Shown here: piece by piece, positions 17,150 to 27,887 of the stretch | Layout of the letters: the number at the start of each line of letters is the position of its first letter | Position numbering within the stretch: the stretch's first letter is position 1 | NCBI RefSeq assembly: GCF_019669965.1 | Contig: NZ_AP019781.1 | Coordinates: 1,240,001 to 1,304,000, forward strand | Origin: Methanoculleus chikugoensis | Lineage (GTDB): Archaea > Halobacteriota > Methanomicrobia > Methanomicrobiales > Methanoculleaceae | DNA: 64,000 bases | Direction of reading: 5' to 3' | Notes under the pieces: generated by a model | What the model was told of the DNA's origin: nothing | What the model saw: the letters and a program-made list of their open reading frames with translations, nothing else | Database searches by the model: none | Translations under genes and position numbers: made by a program

Positions 17150-18357
17150 GCGGTCATCTCTCCAGAGAATACGTTATTCGTTAGGGATTCAAATAGCATA
17201 GTTATTCTTTGTTTAGAGCTGCCCTGTTTGCGTTTTACTACCTCAACCCTCTTTACGAACTCTGAAAATTCATACTGTAATTCTAAGGGTGGAAGGAAGG
17301 TAGGGAAATTCTTTAGTTGCGTTGAATTTATACTTGCAATTCCTGTGGTTTGTTTGGCTGATTTGAGAAAATACGTTTTACCGTATGTGCTTCCGGTAAG
17401 CATACTCAGATATTCAGGGGTCAGAAACTCTGGATTTACCCTTACTCGGAAGATATGGTTTTGGTGAAGGCATAACGGGACTTCACCATTCCAAACAGCA
17501 CCCCTTCCCAGTTTATCACGGTCTCCACCTTCTGTTAAAAGCACATCCCCTGGAGTTAATGCATACTTGTCTACATCAGACTCTAACACTTCTATCTCTT
17601 TAATCTCAGCCAGATCTAAATATCCATCCTGTACATTTGCGACACGGAGATAAGAGACCCAGATTGTCGCTTGATCTTTAAATTTCCTGCCTTTTGTGAC
17701 ACCAGATACGATTTCTGAAACGTCTTCGAGTCGTTTGACTTTCCAGCCAGACGGATTTTCTAACGGATTACCAAACAAATTGATAAAAGCACTTTCGGAA
17801 AGGCTCTGCATCAGCGCATCCGCCTCTGCCCGCAGGCGCTGCGTTGCCTCTGCCTTCTCAAGAATGGCGACTATTTTGCGCTGGGTTTCGAGAGGAGGAA
17901 GAGGGAATTGTTGACGTAACAGTTCAGAGTCAGATATTGCAGGGTAATTCGCTCCCCGGTAGTACCTCTTTAGTTCACTCAAAAATGCGTCTGACTTAAG
18001 GTAATAGAACAGGTATTTATTATCAACCCCTTCGGTCACCCTTATTACGCAAAAACCGGTAGATGCGACCTGACTATCATATATTTCATCAATTAGTGCG
18101 ATATTTTTTAAATACGGACGCACTGTAGAGAATAAAATATCATCCTTTTTGATAATTTGGCGAGCTCGTGAAGGAGCTTCTTTCCCGGTAATTAACTTTG
18201 GATTCTGAATTGTCTGGTTAGAATTATCGATAGAATCGATGTCAATATAGCAGAATCGCTTTGTGGAGCTCCTCGTCGGGTCAATAGAATCGACTTTTTT
18301 GACAAAATCTCTTATTCTCCGCCATTCCCACCCTTCAGGCAACCTTTCTCCACTCAA
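17146..18357 (-). CDS. hsdS: Type I restriction-modification specificity subunit
   Basis: 403 residues with two target-recognition domains. TRD1 starts at PEGWEWRRIRDFV and TRD2 at PSGWKVKRLEDVSEIVSGV, each ending in a helical spacer (KIVAILEKAEATQRLRAEAD in the first). The central spacer sets the distance between half-sites of the bipartite target. Base composition drops in the TRDs compared with hsdM and hsdR, as usual for these fast-exchanging modules. Six bases separate it from hsdR and it overlaps hsdM by four. The target sequence cannot be read from the protein. Confidence 0.93.
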   Translation of the reverse strand: MSGERLPEGWEWRRIRDFVKKVDSIDPTRSSTKRFCYIDIDSIDNSNQTIQNPKLITGKEAPSRARQIIKKDDILFSTVRPYLKNIALIDEIYDSQVASTGFCVIRVTEGVDNKYLFYYLKSDAFLSELKRYYRGANYPAISDSELLRQQFPLPPLETQRKIVAILEKAEATQRLRAEADALMQSLSESAFINLFGNPLENPSGWKVKRLEDVSEIVSGVTKGRKFKDQATIWVSYLRVANVQDGYLDLAEIKEIEVLESDVDKYALTPGDVLLTEGGDRDKLGRGAVWNGEVPLCLHQNHIFRVRVNPEFLTPEYLSMLTGSTYGKTYFLKSAKQTTGIASINSTQLKNFPTFLPPLELQYEFSEFVKRVEVVKRKQGSSKQRITMLFESLTNNVFSGEMTA

Positions 18358-18363
18358 AAAATC

Positions 18364-21198
18364 TCACGCCTCCGCAAACAATTCCCGCTCCAGCCCCTGA
18401 CAGATGCCGATAAACGCCTTCAGGTCGTCCTCGTCAAACATCGGCTTAGGTGCAGTACTGCCAAAGTTGATGAAAGGGGCAAGGTATAGATCGTCCATTT
18501 CTATACGCCTCTTACGCATAAAAACGGTCTGAATCGTCCGGATGAAGTGGAGTTGGTCGGCGTTGTAGTGCTTATTACTCTCGATCATGTAGGTCTGAAA
18601 CGCCTCTTCGATCTTCTTCTTCGGATCAGGCGCTTCATAGAGACCGAAGAGCGACCGGATAAACGTCACGAGCGAGCCATACGGGTGATGCGGCGAGGTC
18701 TGCAACATCTCTTCGGTGACGTTCACCCCGGCCTCCGCCAGCGCCTCTTCGAGATCGTGAAGGTCGGCTTCGGTGATCGGGTCATCACGGAGGATCTTCT
18801 GGATGACCGGGTTATAGTCGGCCAGCTCCGTAACCCGCTTCTCGACCTTCTCCCTGAATGCCGTCACGTACTCCGGAGCATCCTCCTTGAACATCCAGAG
18901 CGTGCGCTGCTCAATGATATCCCCCATGTCGATGACGATCGGCTCGTGTGCCTCCTTCGACATGTACTTCATGAGCGGGGCGATATCCCCGACAAGCCCG
19001 GTAGCGTCCTCAAACGAGAGACCCTTCCAGAACGCACGGGTGAGCACCTCGTCCAGCCGCTCTTCCATCTCCTTGACGATGTTGAGCGTCCGGGGGAGGT
19101 GATCGACCATCTCCCCGATCTCCGGCTTCAGTCGCTCGATCTCCTTCTCATTGCCTTCCAGCACCGCCAGCCCCAGCCGCTCCGCCTTGACGGTGAAGGA
19201 CGCCTCCTTGAGATTAACACCGGTCTGGAAGCGCATGAGGGGCATGATTGTGCTCTTCAGGTACTCCAGAGGGTCAAGCCCGACATTGTCCCAGAGTTTC
19301 GGGGAGAGCGCTTTGGCGATCTCCCGCTCGTGCTCCCGGACGGTTACAGAGTCCATCGGAAGCGAGCGGATATCCTCTTCCAGCCTCTGCCGGACGACCG
19401 CCGCCCGCTCTCCGTCGCCCTGCGCGAGGAGCCGCTCCAGCTGCTTCAAGCGGAGGAAGAAGATCCGGCTCGTGATGGCTTCGGTCGGCTCGTTCTTCAC
19501 TCCATCTGGATTCATATTCCAGTACTCGAAGTTATTCCAGAAGTCAAAGACCTTGAAATACTCTTTATGCCCATCCGGCAGCCATTCCCGGTGTTTACAT
19601 GCGGCGTCCGACCGTGTCCCGCGCCCCAGCATCTGCCAGAACTTGATCTTTGAGAAGACGGGTTTGGCGAAGACGAGGTTGCAGACCTCCGGGACGTCGA
19701 TGCCGGTATCGAGCATATCCACCGAGATTGCCACGCGAGGGAAGGACTCGTGTTCGAAGTCGTGGATGAGGGCCTCGGCGCGGGGGTCGTCCGAGACGAT
19801 GATCCGCGCCAGCCGTCCTTTATACTCGGGATACAGGTCGTCGAATGCCTCATGCAGCCTTCGAGCGTGCTTCTTTGAGATGGCGAAGAAGATCGACTTT
19901 GCCGGAAGCGTCCCGGCCTGGTCCATCTGGCAGCCCTCCATGAACTCCCGCACGATCGCTTCGGACGTACCTTTGACGGCGACCTTCTTCTCCAGCTCTG
20001 TGCCCTCGAAGTTAATCTCGTCCGGGTCGATCCCCTGCTCGATCAGCCGGTTGCGCTCACTCTCCGTCAGGTCGGAAGGTCGGAGACCTTCGATCTGGAA
20101 GTGCGTCTGCGCTCCGATGATGCTTTTGCGGAAATCGACCAGGACGCCATCCTTCACCGCCTCGTCATACGAGTAGAGCGCGGTCGGCATATTGTCGTTA
20201 CAGTGGAAGAACCGGAAGGTGTCCCGGTCGACCAGTTCGGCGGGTGTTGCCGTCAGTCCGATCTGCATGGCGTCCAGGTAGGTGAAGACGTCTCGCCACT
20301 TGTTGTAGATGCTCCGGTGCGCCTCGTCGGAGAAGATCAGGTCGAACTCGCCGGGAGAGATGCGGTACTGCCCACGCTCGTCCTTCTGGGTATAGATCTC
20401 CTGAAATGTCTGAATGGTCGAGACGTACAGCCGTTTCTCTTTATTGTATATGCCGTGCAGGATCTTGTCCTTGGCCTCGTGGGGGAAGAACTCCAGAAAG
20501 CCCTTATTCCACGCCTGATCGCGGAGCGCCTTGCGGTCGGCGAGGAAGAGTACCTTCTGCACACGGTTCTCCCGGAGGAGGGCATCTATGATCGCCATCG
20601 CCACGCGGGTCTTGCCCGTCCCGGTCGCCATGACGATCAGCCCTTTGCGGTGGCCTTTACGGATATGCTCCAGCACGCGCTTGACATTCTCGATGCTCTT
20701 TGAGCGGTCGACAATGCGGGTATTGATCTCGATCGATCGGGCGGGATCGATCTTCTGAATCTGGAAACGGAGCCGCTCCAGGTCTTTCTGCGCGTAGAAG
20801 CCCTTCAGCAGCCGGAGCGGGTAGCGCTCCCGGTCCCAGAACCATATCTCATAGCCGTTGGAGAGGAAGATGAAGACGTCTCTCCCGGTCTGCCGCTTGA
20901 TATCGTCGGCGTACTGCTCCGCCTGCTTCTGCCCGATGAGCGGGTCTTTTAAGGTACGTTTGGCTTCGATGATGGCGAGCGGAGCGCCCAGGCTGTCAAG
21001 CAGGAGGTAGTCGACGTACTTGCTCTCCAGATCGTTCTTGAGCGTCTCGGAGACGGTCTTATAGGAGTGTGCGAGAAAGTCTGACTGTTCGGTATCGACT
21101 TCGGGAATGACAGAGGCGCGGTTGGTGACGTCCCAGCCCTGCTCGGCAAGGTAGACGTCTATTTTCTCTTTACGCGTCTGAAATTCGTTTAAGTCCAT
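18364..21198 (-). CDS. hsdR: Type I restriction endonuclease subunit
   Basis: 944 residues. The N-terminal PD-(D/E)XK nuclease shows YLLLDSLGAPLAIIEAKR near residue 65-80. The SF2 translocase follows with Walker A MATGTGKTR near 193, DEAH near 290, LTATP near 315, and a helicase C half with MLDTGIDVP and GRGTR. The C-terminal helical domain binds HsdM/S. It cuts unmodified DNA after ATP-driven translocation. It is the first gene of the operon; upstream, an AATAAC/GTTATT inverted repeat (21229-21234, 21250-21255) lies in the presumed promoter. Full length for the EcoEI/EcoR124-like group. Confidence 0.95.
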   Translation of the reverse strand: MDLNEFQTRKEKIDVYLAEQGWDVTNRASVIPEVDTEQSDFLAHSYKTVSETLKNDLESKYVDYLLLDSLGAPLAIIEAKRTLKDPLIGQKQAEQYADDIKRQTGRDVFIFLSNGYEIWFWDRERYPLRLLKGFYAQKDLERLRFQIQKIDPARSIEINTRIVDRSKSIENVKRVLEHIRKGHRKGLIVMATGTGKTRVAMAIIDALLRENRVQKVLFLADRKALRDQAWNKGFLEFFPHEAKDKILHGIYNKEKRLYVSTIQTFQEIYTQKDERGQYRISPGEFDLIFSDEAHRSIYNKWRDVFTYLDAMQIGLTATPAELVDRDTFRFFHCNDNMPTALYSYDEAVKDGVLVDFRKSIIGAQTHFQIEGLRPSDLTESERNRLIEQGIDPDEINFEGTELEKKVAVKGTSEAIVREFMEGCQMDQAGTLPAKSIFFAISKKHARRLHEAFDDLYPEYKGRLARIIVSDDPRAEALIHDFEHESFPRVAISVDMLDTGIDVPEVCNLVFAKPVFSKIKFWQMLGRGTRSDAACKHREWLPDGHKEYFKVFDFWNNFEYWNMNPDGVKNEPTEAITSRIFFLRLKQLERLLAQGDGERAAVVRQRLEEDIRSLPMDSVTVREHEREIAKALSPKLWDNVGLDPLEYLKSTIMPLMRFQTGVNLKEASFTVKAERLGLAVLEGNEKEIERLKPEIGEMVDHLPRTLNIVKEMEERLDEVLTRAFWKGLSFEDATGLVGDIAPLMKYMSKEAHEPIVIDMGDIIEQRTLWMFKEDAPEYVTAFREKVEKRVTELADYNPVIQKILRDDPITEADLHDLEEALAEAGVNVTEEMLQTSPHHPYGSLVTFIRSLFGLYEAPDPKKKIEEAFQTYMIESNKHYNADQLHFIRTIQTVFMRKRRIEMDDLYLAPFINFGSTAPKPMFDEDDLKAFIGICQGLERELFAEA

Positions 21199-21594
21199 AC
21201 AAGTTCTCCACGCTGAGGAGAATAGGAGAATAACGAGCCCTATTCATTAGTTATTAAAAACAGCCGTGTAAATAAGGGTTGTGGAATCTTCATGACCGAT
21301 CGTGACCCAATTGACCTTTGCTAAAGGAGAATTATGGCAAAGGAGGAAAGTTGGTGATAAAATCGAATTTTGGAGAAAATGCAATGCATTAAATGTAGAC
21401 TCGATCACCTGCAAAAAGCCTCATTGCGCAGGAGAAAATCGCACTATATATAAACTCGACCGAGCCAAAGACATATTAACCATGTATCCAGGGTTTACAC
21501 GACAAACACCACACTTCTCTCGCATCTTGACTGCTATCACGCAGTTATTCCGGGATAAACGCAATCTACGGGGATCTTTTGGAGGCCTTCGCGG
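21199..21594. promoter_or_regulatory. Divergent regulatory region hsdR / DUF262 gene
   Basis: Separates the minus-strand hsd operon from the plus-strand DUF262 gene. The inverted repeat AATAAC...GTTATT at 21229-21255 is close to hsdR. A good TATA box, CTATATATAA, lies at about 21443-21452 for the rightward gene. A 98-codon frame at 21302-21598 ends in a four-base overlap with the next start, but its protein is not recognisable, so I leave it out. Confidence 0.45.
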
Positions 21595-23391
21595 ATGACC
21601 ATTCAAAAGTACGCAGTAAACCAGTACTCAGTTCAGGCACTCTTGACCTGGGTGCAGACGGGTGCGATCGCCATCCCGGAGATCCAGCGACCGTTTGTCT
21701 GGTCAGCCACACAAGTACGTGACCTCATCGATTCGCTCTATACGGGCTACCCGGTAGGATACCTGATAGCATGGAAGAATCCTCATGTCCGTCTTAAGGA
21801 TGGAAGCATATCTGAAGGAAAGCGGATTCTGATCGACGGACAGCAACGGGTTACCGCGCTTATGTCGGCACTTCTGGGTATGAGCGTGATCAACAAAGAT
21901 TACAGAAAAGTGAACATCACCATTGCCTTCAATCCCATCGAGCAGAGATTCGAGGTGACTAACCCGGCCATCCGGAAAGATAAGCAATGGCTTCCGAATA
22001 TTACGGATGTACTCTCGCCTGATGTGAAGATGCTTCGACTTGTCAAAGAGTATTGCGAGCAGAATGAAGGTACAGATCAAGACGAGATCTACGAAAGTAT
22101 TGAGCTGTTACGTGGGATCGTTAACAATCATATCGGGCTCATAGAATTAGATTCGGATCTGGATATCGAGGCGGTAACGGAGATTTTTATCCGTATTAAT
22201 TCGAAAGGGACAGTCTTAAGCCAGGCAGATTTCGTCATGTCGAAGATTGCGGCTAATGATGTCTATGGCGGCAACCTTCTTCGGAAGTGCATCGATTATT
22301 TCTGCCACCTGGCAATCGCACCTGAATTCTATGAGCAGATCAAGGAGTCGGATACGGAGTTTGCAAACACAGACTATTTCTCAAAGATGAGCTGGCTCCG
22401 CAAGGAAAATGATGATCTGTATGACCCCTCCTATACCGATATGCTCCGTGTGGCCTTCATGTCGGAATTCCAGCGTGCGAAGCTGGGAGATCTGGTTGCG
22501 CTCCTTTCGGGGAGAAATTTCGAGACACGCGAGTATGAGGAGACGATTGCGGAGCAGTCATTCCGGACGCTTGAGAAAGGCATCATGCGATTCATGAACG
22601 AGACGGACTTCAAGCGCTTTTTGATGATCATACGGTCGGCAGGATTCATCGAAACCTCGATGATACGGTCTCGAAACGCTCTAAACGTTGCATACACTCT
22701 CTACCTGACAATGCGAAACCAGAATGAGTGTGCCAATGATATTGAATCGTGTGTGCGGCGGTGGTTTGTCATGTCCTTACTGACCGGACACTATTCGGGC
22801 TCTGCGGAGAGCACGATGAACTTCGATATCAAGCAGATCAATGAGTGTGGAGCAAAGGCCTATCTCCGTGACCTTGAGGAGGCAGAACTCTCCGATGCTT
22901 TCTGGGATGCAGGCTTACCTCAGGCAATGAATACATCTGTCGCAACCAGTCCGTACTTCTATGCGTATCTTGCCGCCCAGGTGCATGCCAACGATAAGGG
23001 ATTCCTCTCGAAGGATATCACTGTCCATGACCTGATAACTCATCGCGGTGACATACATCATCTCTTCCCCCGGAGTTACCTCAAAAAACACGATTTAACG
23101 AAGGGCAAATACAATCAGATCGCGAACTATGTGATGATGCAGAGTGAGATTAACATCGCCGTCGGAGATCAGGCTCCAAAAGACTACTTTACTCAGATAC
23201 TGGAGCAGTGTGTTGCTGGACAAGCAGCATATGGCGGGATTACCAGCCTGAATGAGATGAAGGCGAATTTTGCCGCACACTGTATCCCGGAAGGGATAGA
23301 AACGATGGATGTCAGCGATTACGAGGATTTTCTATACATGCGTAGACGCCTCATAGCAGACAAAATCCGGCATTACTACCAGAATATCTAA
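21595..23391 (+). CDS. DUF262 (GmrS-like) protein with C-terminal HNH-type motif
   Basis: 598 residues. The N-terminal DUF262/ParB-like NTPase domain reads [22 protein letters not shown] and [13 protein letters not shown] near residues 13-90. The C-terminal region carries [12 protein letters not shown] near 483 with downstream Asn, resembling the His-Me/HNH finger of DUF1524. The combination is that of GmrSD-type type IV restriction enzymes and relatives, which use nucleotide hydrolysis to gate cleavage of modified DNA. It is transcribed alone, divergent from the type I system. The full-length fusion of both halves suggests it is functional; substrate is unknown. Confidence 0.8.
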   Translation: MTIQKYAVNQYSVQALLTWVQTGAIAIPEIQRPFVWSATQVRDLIDSLYTGYPVGYLIAWKNPHVRLKDGSISEGKRILIDGQQRVTALMSALLGMSVINKDYRKVNITIAFNPIEQRFEVTNPAIRKDKQWLPNITDVLSPDVKMLRLVKEYCEQNEGTDQDEIYESIELLRGIVNNHIGLIELDSDLDIEAVTEIFIRINSKGTVLSQADFVMSKIAANDVYGGNLLRKCIDYFCHLAIAPEFYEQIKESDTEFANTDYFSKMSWLRKENDDLYDPSYTDMLRVAFMSEFQRAKLGDLVALLSGRNFETREYEETIAEQSFRTLEKGIMRFMNETDFKRFLMIIRSAGFIETSMIRSRNALNVAYTLYLTMRNQNECANDIESCVRRWFVMSLLTGHYSGSAESTMNFDIKQINECGAKAYLRDLEEAELSDAFWDAGLPQAMNTSVATSPYFYAYLAAQVHANDKGFLSKDITVHDLITHRGDIHHLFPRSYLKKHDLTKGKYNQIANYVMMQSEINIAVGDQAPKDYFTQILEQCVAGQAAYGGITSLNEMKANFAAHCIPEGIETMDVSDYEDFLYMRRRLIADKIRHYYQNI

Positions 23392-23810
23392 AGTGGCTTA
23401 ATTTTAGGACTACTTCGTGGCTAGCGAACTTCAAGAGAGGTTTTTAAGATCCAGTCAATACTCTGTGACTGTTCCCATCAAGACTTATCAATAATACATT
23501 TTGTTTTTTGTGCTCTTTCCATTCAGATTGGTGAACAGTGCGAATAGGACACTTAAAGATAAATCTTGAAAACCCCAATTTTCACCCTATGGGCAATTCC
23601 CGAATTGGAATGGAAAATGAAAATAATCCTGACTCCTTGAAATAAGTTCAACGGTTAAAAGGGATTGGCTTAAGTACCACATCTGCATATAAGAGATTTT
23701 ATTATAACATTGTCTGCGGATAGGGCAATTCACTGTACAGTCATGCTCTGATTAGATTGATCAAAGAAGTGTTGTGAGCAAATATAACACACTGTGGCGA
23801 GGGGAGACAT
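23392..23810. other. Intergenic, no gene seen
   Basis: AT-rich spacer. CTGCATATAAGAGATTTT at 23683-23700 resembles 9191-9207. A strong ribosome-binding site, GAGGGGA at 23799-23805, precedes the TTG start at 23811. Confidence 0.35.
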
Positions 23811-24662
23811 TTGGAAAACGATGGTGACAGAATACCAACCACTCCAGTTGAGATACTCCCTGATGCTTACTCTGCCGACTTTTTTGATTTTACGGAGGAG
23901 AAATGGGAAGAATACGAAGAGTATCACGCCTCAAAATTGGCAATAAAAATTGAAGATCTCCAAAGTGCCATGAAAGAGATAGGTGTAGATGATATTACAA
24001 TAGATAAGAGAATAACTGAGTTAAAGGCTGATTTAGAGAAAATTGGGGCTTCAACAGATGCAAAGGGAAATTTTGGAGAGGCTCAGTCTGCGTATTATCT
24101 TGAAAAAAAGAAAGGTTATGTTATTCTTCCAATCGGATGGGCTGAAGAACCCTTTAAAGGTCACGGACTTATCGATCTATATGGCCTTGACGGGACTCGC
24201 CAATTTATTACCTATATCGAGTGCAAAGCTGCGGTTACAAGCTCATCGTATTCCGGCTTGATTAATGACCTTGTAGAGAACCAATTAAGATTGAAGAGAA
24301 TAATGCCACAAACTCGAATCGGAGATACAAGCATTGCAGCTATTTCTAAAGCGCTTCAGTCCAGACTCATTTCTGATCCGGATTTTTCAATCAGGAAAGA
24401 GGAACTGGAGAGTATAAGTGATAATCCCATTATGAGAATCGGGGTGATATTGCATAGTAAAAAGAGGAAAAACGATTATAGTGGGAGTTTAAAGCATCTC
24501 TATCGAGATGAAATGGAGTGGCGAAGTACAACCCTAGACGGAAGGAAGTACGAGTGTATACCAACGAGGATCATTGATCTTAAGAACCCAAGCGTTAAAG
24601 AATGGTATGAGAAATGGGTTTTTCTGGCAGATTTGGCATGCAAAATAAGACCTAGGTGTTAG
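23811..24662 (+). CDS. Hachiman-like HamA (DUF1837-like) nuclease
   Basis: 283 residues from a TTG codon, chosen because GAGGGGA lies just upstream and no in-frame ATG fits. After a helical N-terminus, residues 86-140 show GNFGEAQSAYYLE (E90), then HGLIDLYGL (D122) and TYIECKA (E137, K139), the GE...D...ExK layout of PD-(D/E)XK nucleases. The spacing and the HGxxDL context match HamA of Hachiman, where HamB helicase holds HamA inactive until it senses aberrant DNA. The next gene starts in a seven-base overlap and begins as a helicase, which supports the call, but that partner is broken. Low GC suggests recent transfer. Confidence 0.6.
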   Translation: MENDGDRIPTTPVEILPDAYSADFFDFTEEKWEEYEEYHASKLAIKIEDLQSAMKEIGVDDITIDKRITELKADLEKIGASTDAKGNFGEAQSAYYLEKKKGYVILPIGWAEEPFKGHGLIDLYGLDGTRQFITYIECKAAVTSSSYSGLINDLVENQLRLKRIMPQTRIGDTSIAAISKALQSRLISDPDFSIRKEELESISDNPIMRIGVILHSKKRKNDYSGSLKHLYRDEMEWRSTTLDGRKYECIPTRIIDLKNPSVKEWYEKWVFLADLACKIRPRC

Positions 24663-26675
24663 TTTTGTCAAACATTCTAGAACCTGATAATTATTCCCAC
24701 TTTGTTCATGTTGAAAAAATCAAAGCTGTAGATGAAGCACTTTTCAAAATAAAAATAGAAGGTTCTGGAACACAAGATGATGGATTATTCCTCGACTTCA
24801 AGCAAAAATTTGAAGAGTTAATTAAGGAAACTGAAATTCTCTCAATTTATGCAGAATCAATTGAAAATAGTCATCCAGAACCTTCTAGTGAAATCAAAGA
24901 TCCTGATGTCTATCTGCTAACAGCCTCCCGACACTTTTTGAAGATTGTGGAATTAATTAACGAAGCGAAAAAACTTGGAATAGAGGTAAATGAAAATTTA
25001 ATCTTCAGATTCCGGCTTTACTCGGCAATAGGCTTTTTTGCATGTAGGAGACATGCTATATCCGCGGCATTAAGTAATCGACTTATAGAGGATATAGAGA
25101 GCATAAATGACGATGACACCATAATTAAGGACCTGTTTAGCCTAGTCATCCACTTTATCGGAGGAAAGTTCGTAGAATGCCAAGAGATTTCAAAAAAACT
25201 AATATCATCAGTAAGATCCAAACTTGAGACTCAGTCAGGTGATGAGAACTGGTACTATTTGCCATTTATCGGAGTGATTGCAAAAAGGATGTCTTTTGTC
25301 GTTGATTCTCTGATTAAAGGGGATTTGAACGATATTCCAGAACACAATGCCAAAATTCGGGAAATTGCGATAAAACTAAACGAATTGGGGTTTACGGAAA
25401 TCTCTTCTATTCTTCTTAAATTGTCATCCTCAATAGGATACTTGGTCCGGTATTCTGTATGGAATTTGCGCGAAGTACTGCCCTATATCACTCATAGGCA
25501 GAAATCAGAAGTTAATATTTTCATTGAAGCGAGAATCGAGGAGAAGAAGTATTTCATTTTTCATTCACAATATGAGGCATTATTTGAATGGCGAATCCTT
25601 GATAAATCTTCGAATCAGCTAATCTCAATGCCCACAGGGGCAGGGAAAACGCTTTTAGGACATCCAGAAATATTTAAAATCCACTTCTAAAGATATATCT
25701 GTGGCAAAAAACCCTATTGAAGTCCTAATTGATAAAAAATCCAGAAATGTAATGGATACCACGTATAAAATCATTCTAGGCACTCTCGAATCATTGCTCC
25801 TCGCGGGGATAGCTGAAGGAACTGTTGATTGGTTGGAAAACAATAAGCGATTAGTTGAAATTTTATCTTTTGGGAGTAAATCAATGGAATATCACAGAGA
25901 GGTGTCAACTCTCCTGTCAGAAATTCAAAGCAGATTTCTCCAAGAATACAGGATTGTTGAGATCAGATCCGAAAAGTTGGTGCTAAACAGGCGGGGCGTC
26001 GTCTTCTACAAATCTGGTTCCACTCCTTTAAGTTCACTAGAACAAATTAATTGGCTTAGTAGTAATATGGCGCTAATACGGGAGTTAGTTTATATCGATT
26101 TTAATGTCTTTGACCGTAGATTTGGAGAATTGTGGAAAAGACTATTGTATAATTTATTGTCAACTGTCGAGGGGAATACATACCTTGACTCTGACAGAGT
26201 AAAGGAGAAATGGGTATGGGGATCTTTGTCTTGGATTAAGGAAGACCCAATCGAAACTATTGCAGAGAAAGGTTACAAAAATGATCTATTAAATGCGTAT
26301 TCAGAACTTGAGGGAAGTTTGTCCGGTTTCATTTCGTGGGGTCTGTTTGCGATGGGTAAGTGGATGTCGCTTCTCAACATTCCAAATAGCGAGACCATTG
26401 AGAAGAAGTTTATTGACTTATCTAAATGCGTGTGGTATGGCGCAAATGATCCTATCGCACTGCAAATTATGTCAAATGACATAAGTAAGAGATTGCTAAG
26501 GGATGATGTGATACGGATTGAAAAAGCGATAAAAAGTAGAATGGTTAAAAATTTCGTAAGAGAACCGAACCTGCTGAACGACGAAGCCGTGATTGACTCG
26601 TTATATAATCTTGATAGGTTTAAATACGAAAATTCAGAAATAGTTTCGATTTTAAAGAAGATTTATGGAATTTAG
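24656..26675 (+). pseudogene. HamB-like SF2 helicase with internal deletion
   Basis: The first open frame (24656-25690, GTG start) encodes a 300-residue helical N-terminus and then the Q-motif/motif I region FHSQYEALFEW and MPTGAGKTLL, but stops 12 codons after Walker A. The second (25701-26675, other frame) begins NPIEVLIDKKSRNVMDT and looks like the post-helicase C-terminus of Ski2/HamB-type proteins. Motifs Ia to VI are missing, and the two frames can be joined without a stop near 25680 by a frameshift. I read this as one helicase gene with a large internal deletion removing the motor. The N-part could still fold and hold the nuclease inactive. Alternative: two real short genes. Confidence 0.6.
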
Positions 26676-26795
26676 TTATTGATGTTCGCATATCTTCCAC
26701 TCTATCCATACATATGGTTAGATTCTTAGAGGAGTCGGGAGATCTTATCTTTGCTATTAATAAATTATTTAAGCACTGGTTCCACGAAATTAATT

Positions 26796-27611
26796 ATGAA
26801 TGCCACATGGCAAGCACTATCACGAGAAGCGGCCACAGCTTCTGAGCACTTAGCAATAGGTGTCACAGCACTAGGAAAAGCTAATTATGCACAACCCGCA
26901 TATTATGGGCAGGCATTCTTCGCGCTTACAATCGGTATTGAACGTTCTGCAAAATTAGCTCTGATTATAGATCACTTTTTGACTCAGGAAAAATTTCCTC
27001 CCATTAGCGAGATTCGTAAACATGGACACAACATAAGAGAGCTTCTTGAGAGAATAGATGAAATCGCCTCGCGCTATAATCCCTCAGAACGACTTCCGCG
27101 TTTAGTTATTCATGATCAGATCATTGCTATCCTTTCAGACTTCGCTACAAATATAACTCGATACTATAATTTTGACCTAATTACTAGTAAGTCAGGTTCG
27201 GTAAGCCAGAGCGATCCGAACAGTGCATGGTTTCAGCACGTTATGTTACCAATGATTAAAGAACATTCATTAAATCGTCAGATGGAAAAGCGTGGTTACA
27301 ACGCGCTTATCATTGATGAACTCATTAACGGCAAAGCTTTGGTATCATACCACAGTGAAATTGGTGAGAACATTACCTCCGTTTATGAAGCTTCGATGAA
27401 GAAGGCTATAGCAGACATAACGATACCCTATGTCCGATTACATGTCATGCAGATTGTTCGTTTTATAGGACGCTTACTTAGTGCGTTAGGCTACTCTGCA
27501 CAAGAGACAGGATCGGAGGTTATTCCGTACATGGCTGATTTCTTCCGAATTTACAACAACGATGACAAATACTTCAAGACGCGGAAGACATGGTCTATTT
27601 ATCGGCTGTGA
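26796..27611 (+). CDS. Hypothetical helical protein
   Basis: 271 residues from the ATG at 26796 (MNATWQALSREA). The frame is open to a TTG at 26751, but a TATA-like ATAAATTATTTAAG at about 26759-26772 lies about 25 bases before the ATG, which favours a leaderless transcript starting there. The protein is all-helical with no signal peptide. Stretches such as YYGQAFFALTIGIERSAKL recall HEPN-like helical proteins, but the RxxxxH nuclease motif is not seen, so I make no assignment. AT-rich, next to the decayed Hachiman-like genes. Confidence 0.55.
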   Translation: MNATWQALSREAATASEHLAIGVTALGKANYAQPAYYGQAFFALTIGIERSAKLALIIDHFLTQEKFPPISEIRKHGHNIRELLERIDEIASRYNPSERLPRLVIHDQIIAILSDFATNITRYYNFDLITSKSGSVSQSDPNSAWFQHVMLPMIKEHSLNRQMEKRGYNALIIDELINGKALVSYHSEIGENITSVYEASMKKAIADITIPYVRLHVMQIVRFIGRLLSALGYSAQETGSEVIPYMADFFRIYNNDDKYFKTRKTWSIYRL

Positions 27612-27780
27612 TGGAAATTTTCAAGGACTATTTGCCAGTGATATAGAGATAAAGAATTTGAGTAAAACCCAGGGAGCGCTCTGTAGAAATACGTTCAGAA
27701 GAATGACCTTGGGGAACTAGGCTACGTGTACTCAGGCTTTGGTTCAGATCATAAGATAACCTGGATGGCGGGGCGTGAAG

Positions 27781-27873
27781 ATGGGCAAAAAGACCTATAA
27801 GAATGCAGAGGGTCTGACAAAATACAGGCATCTACGCAAGCGGCAGATAGAGTATCAAGATATCATGAACTGA
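27781..27873 (+). CDS. Possible 30-residue peptide
   Basis: ATG at 27781 to TGA at 27871-27873 encodes MGKKTYKNAEGLTKYRHL and twelve more residues, highly basic. GTGAAG just upstream is a weak ribosome-binding site. It could be a remnant of a longer gene or a real micropeptide. No family recognised. Confidence 0.25.
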   Translation: MGKKTYKNAEGLTKYRHLRKRQIEYQDIMN

Positions 27874-27887
27874 AATATATGGCCTTC

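Noticed and set aside
21302-21598. 98-codon frame overlapping the DUF262 start
   Set aside because: Composition not protein-like, contains the TATA box of the downstream gene, no recognisable sequence.
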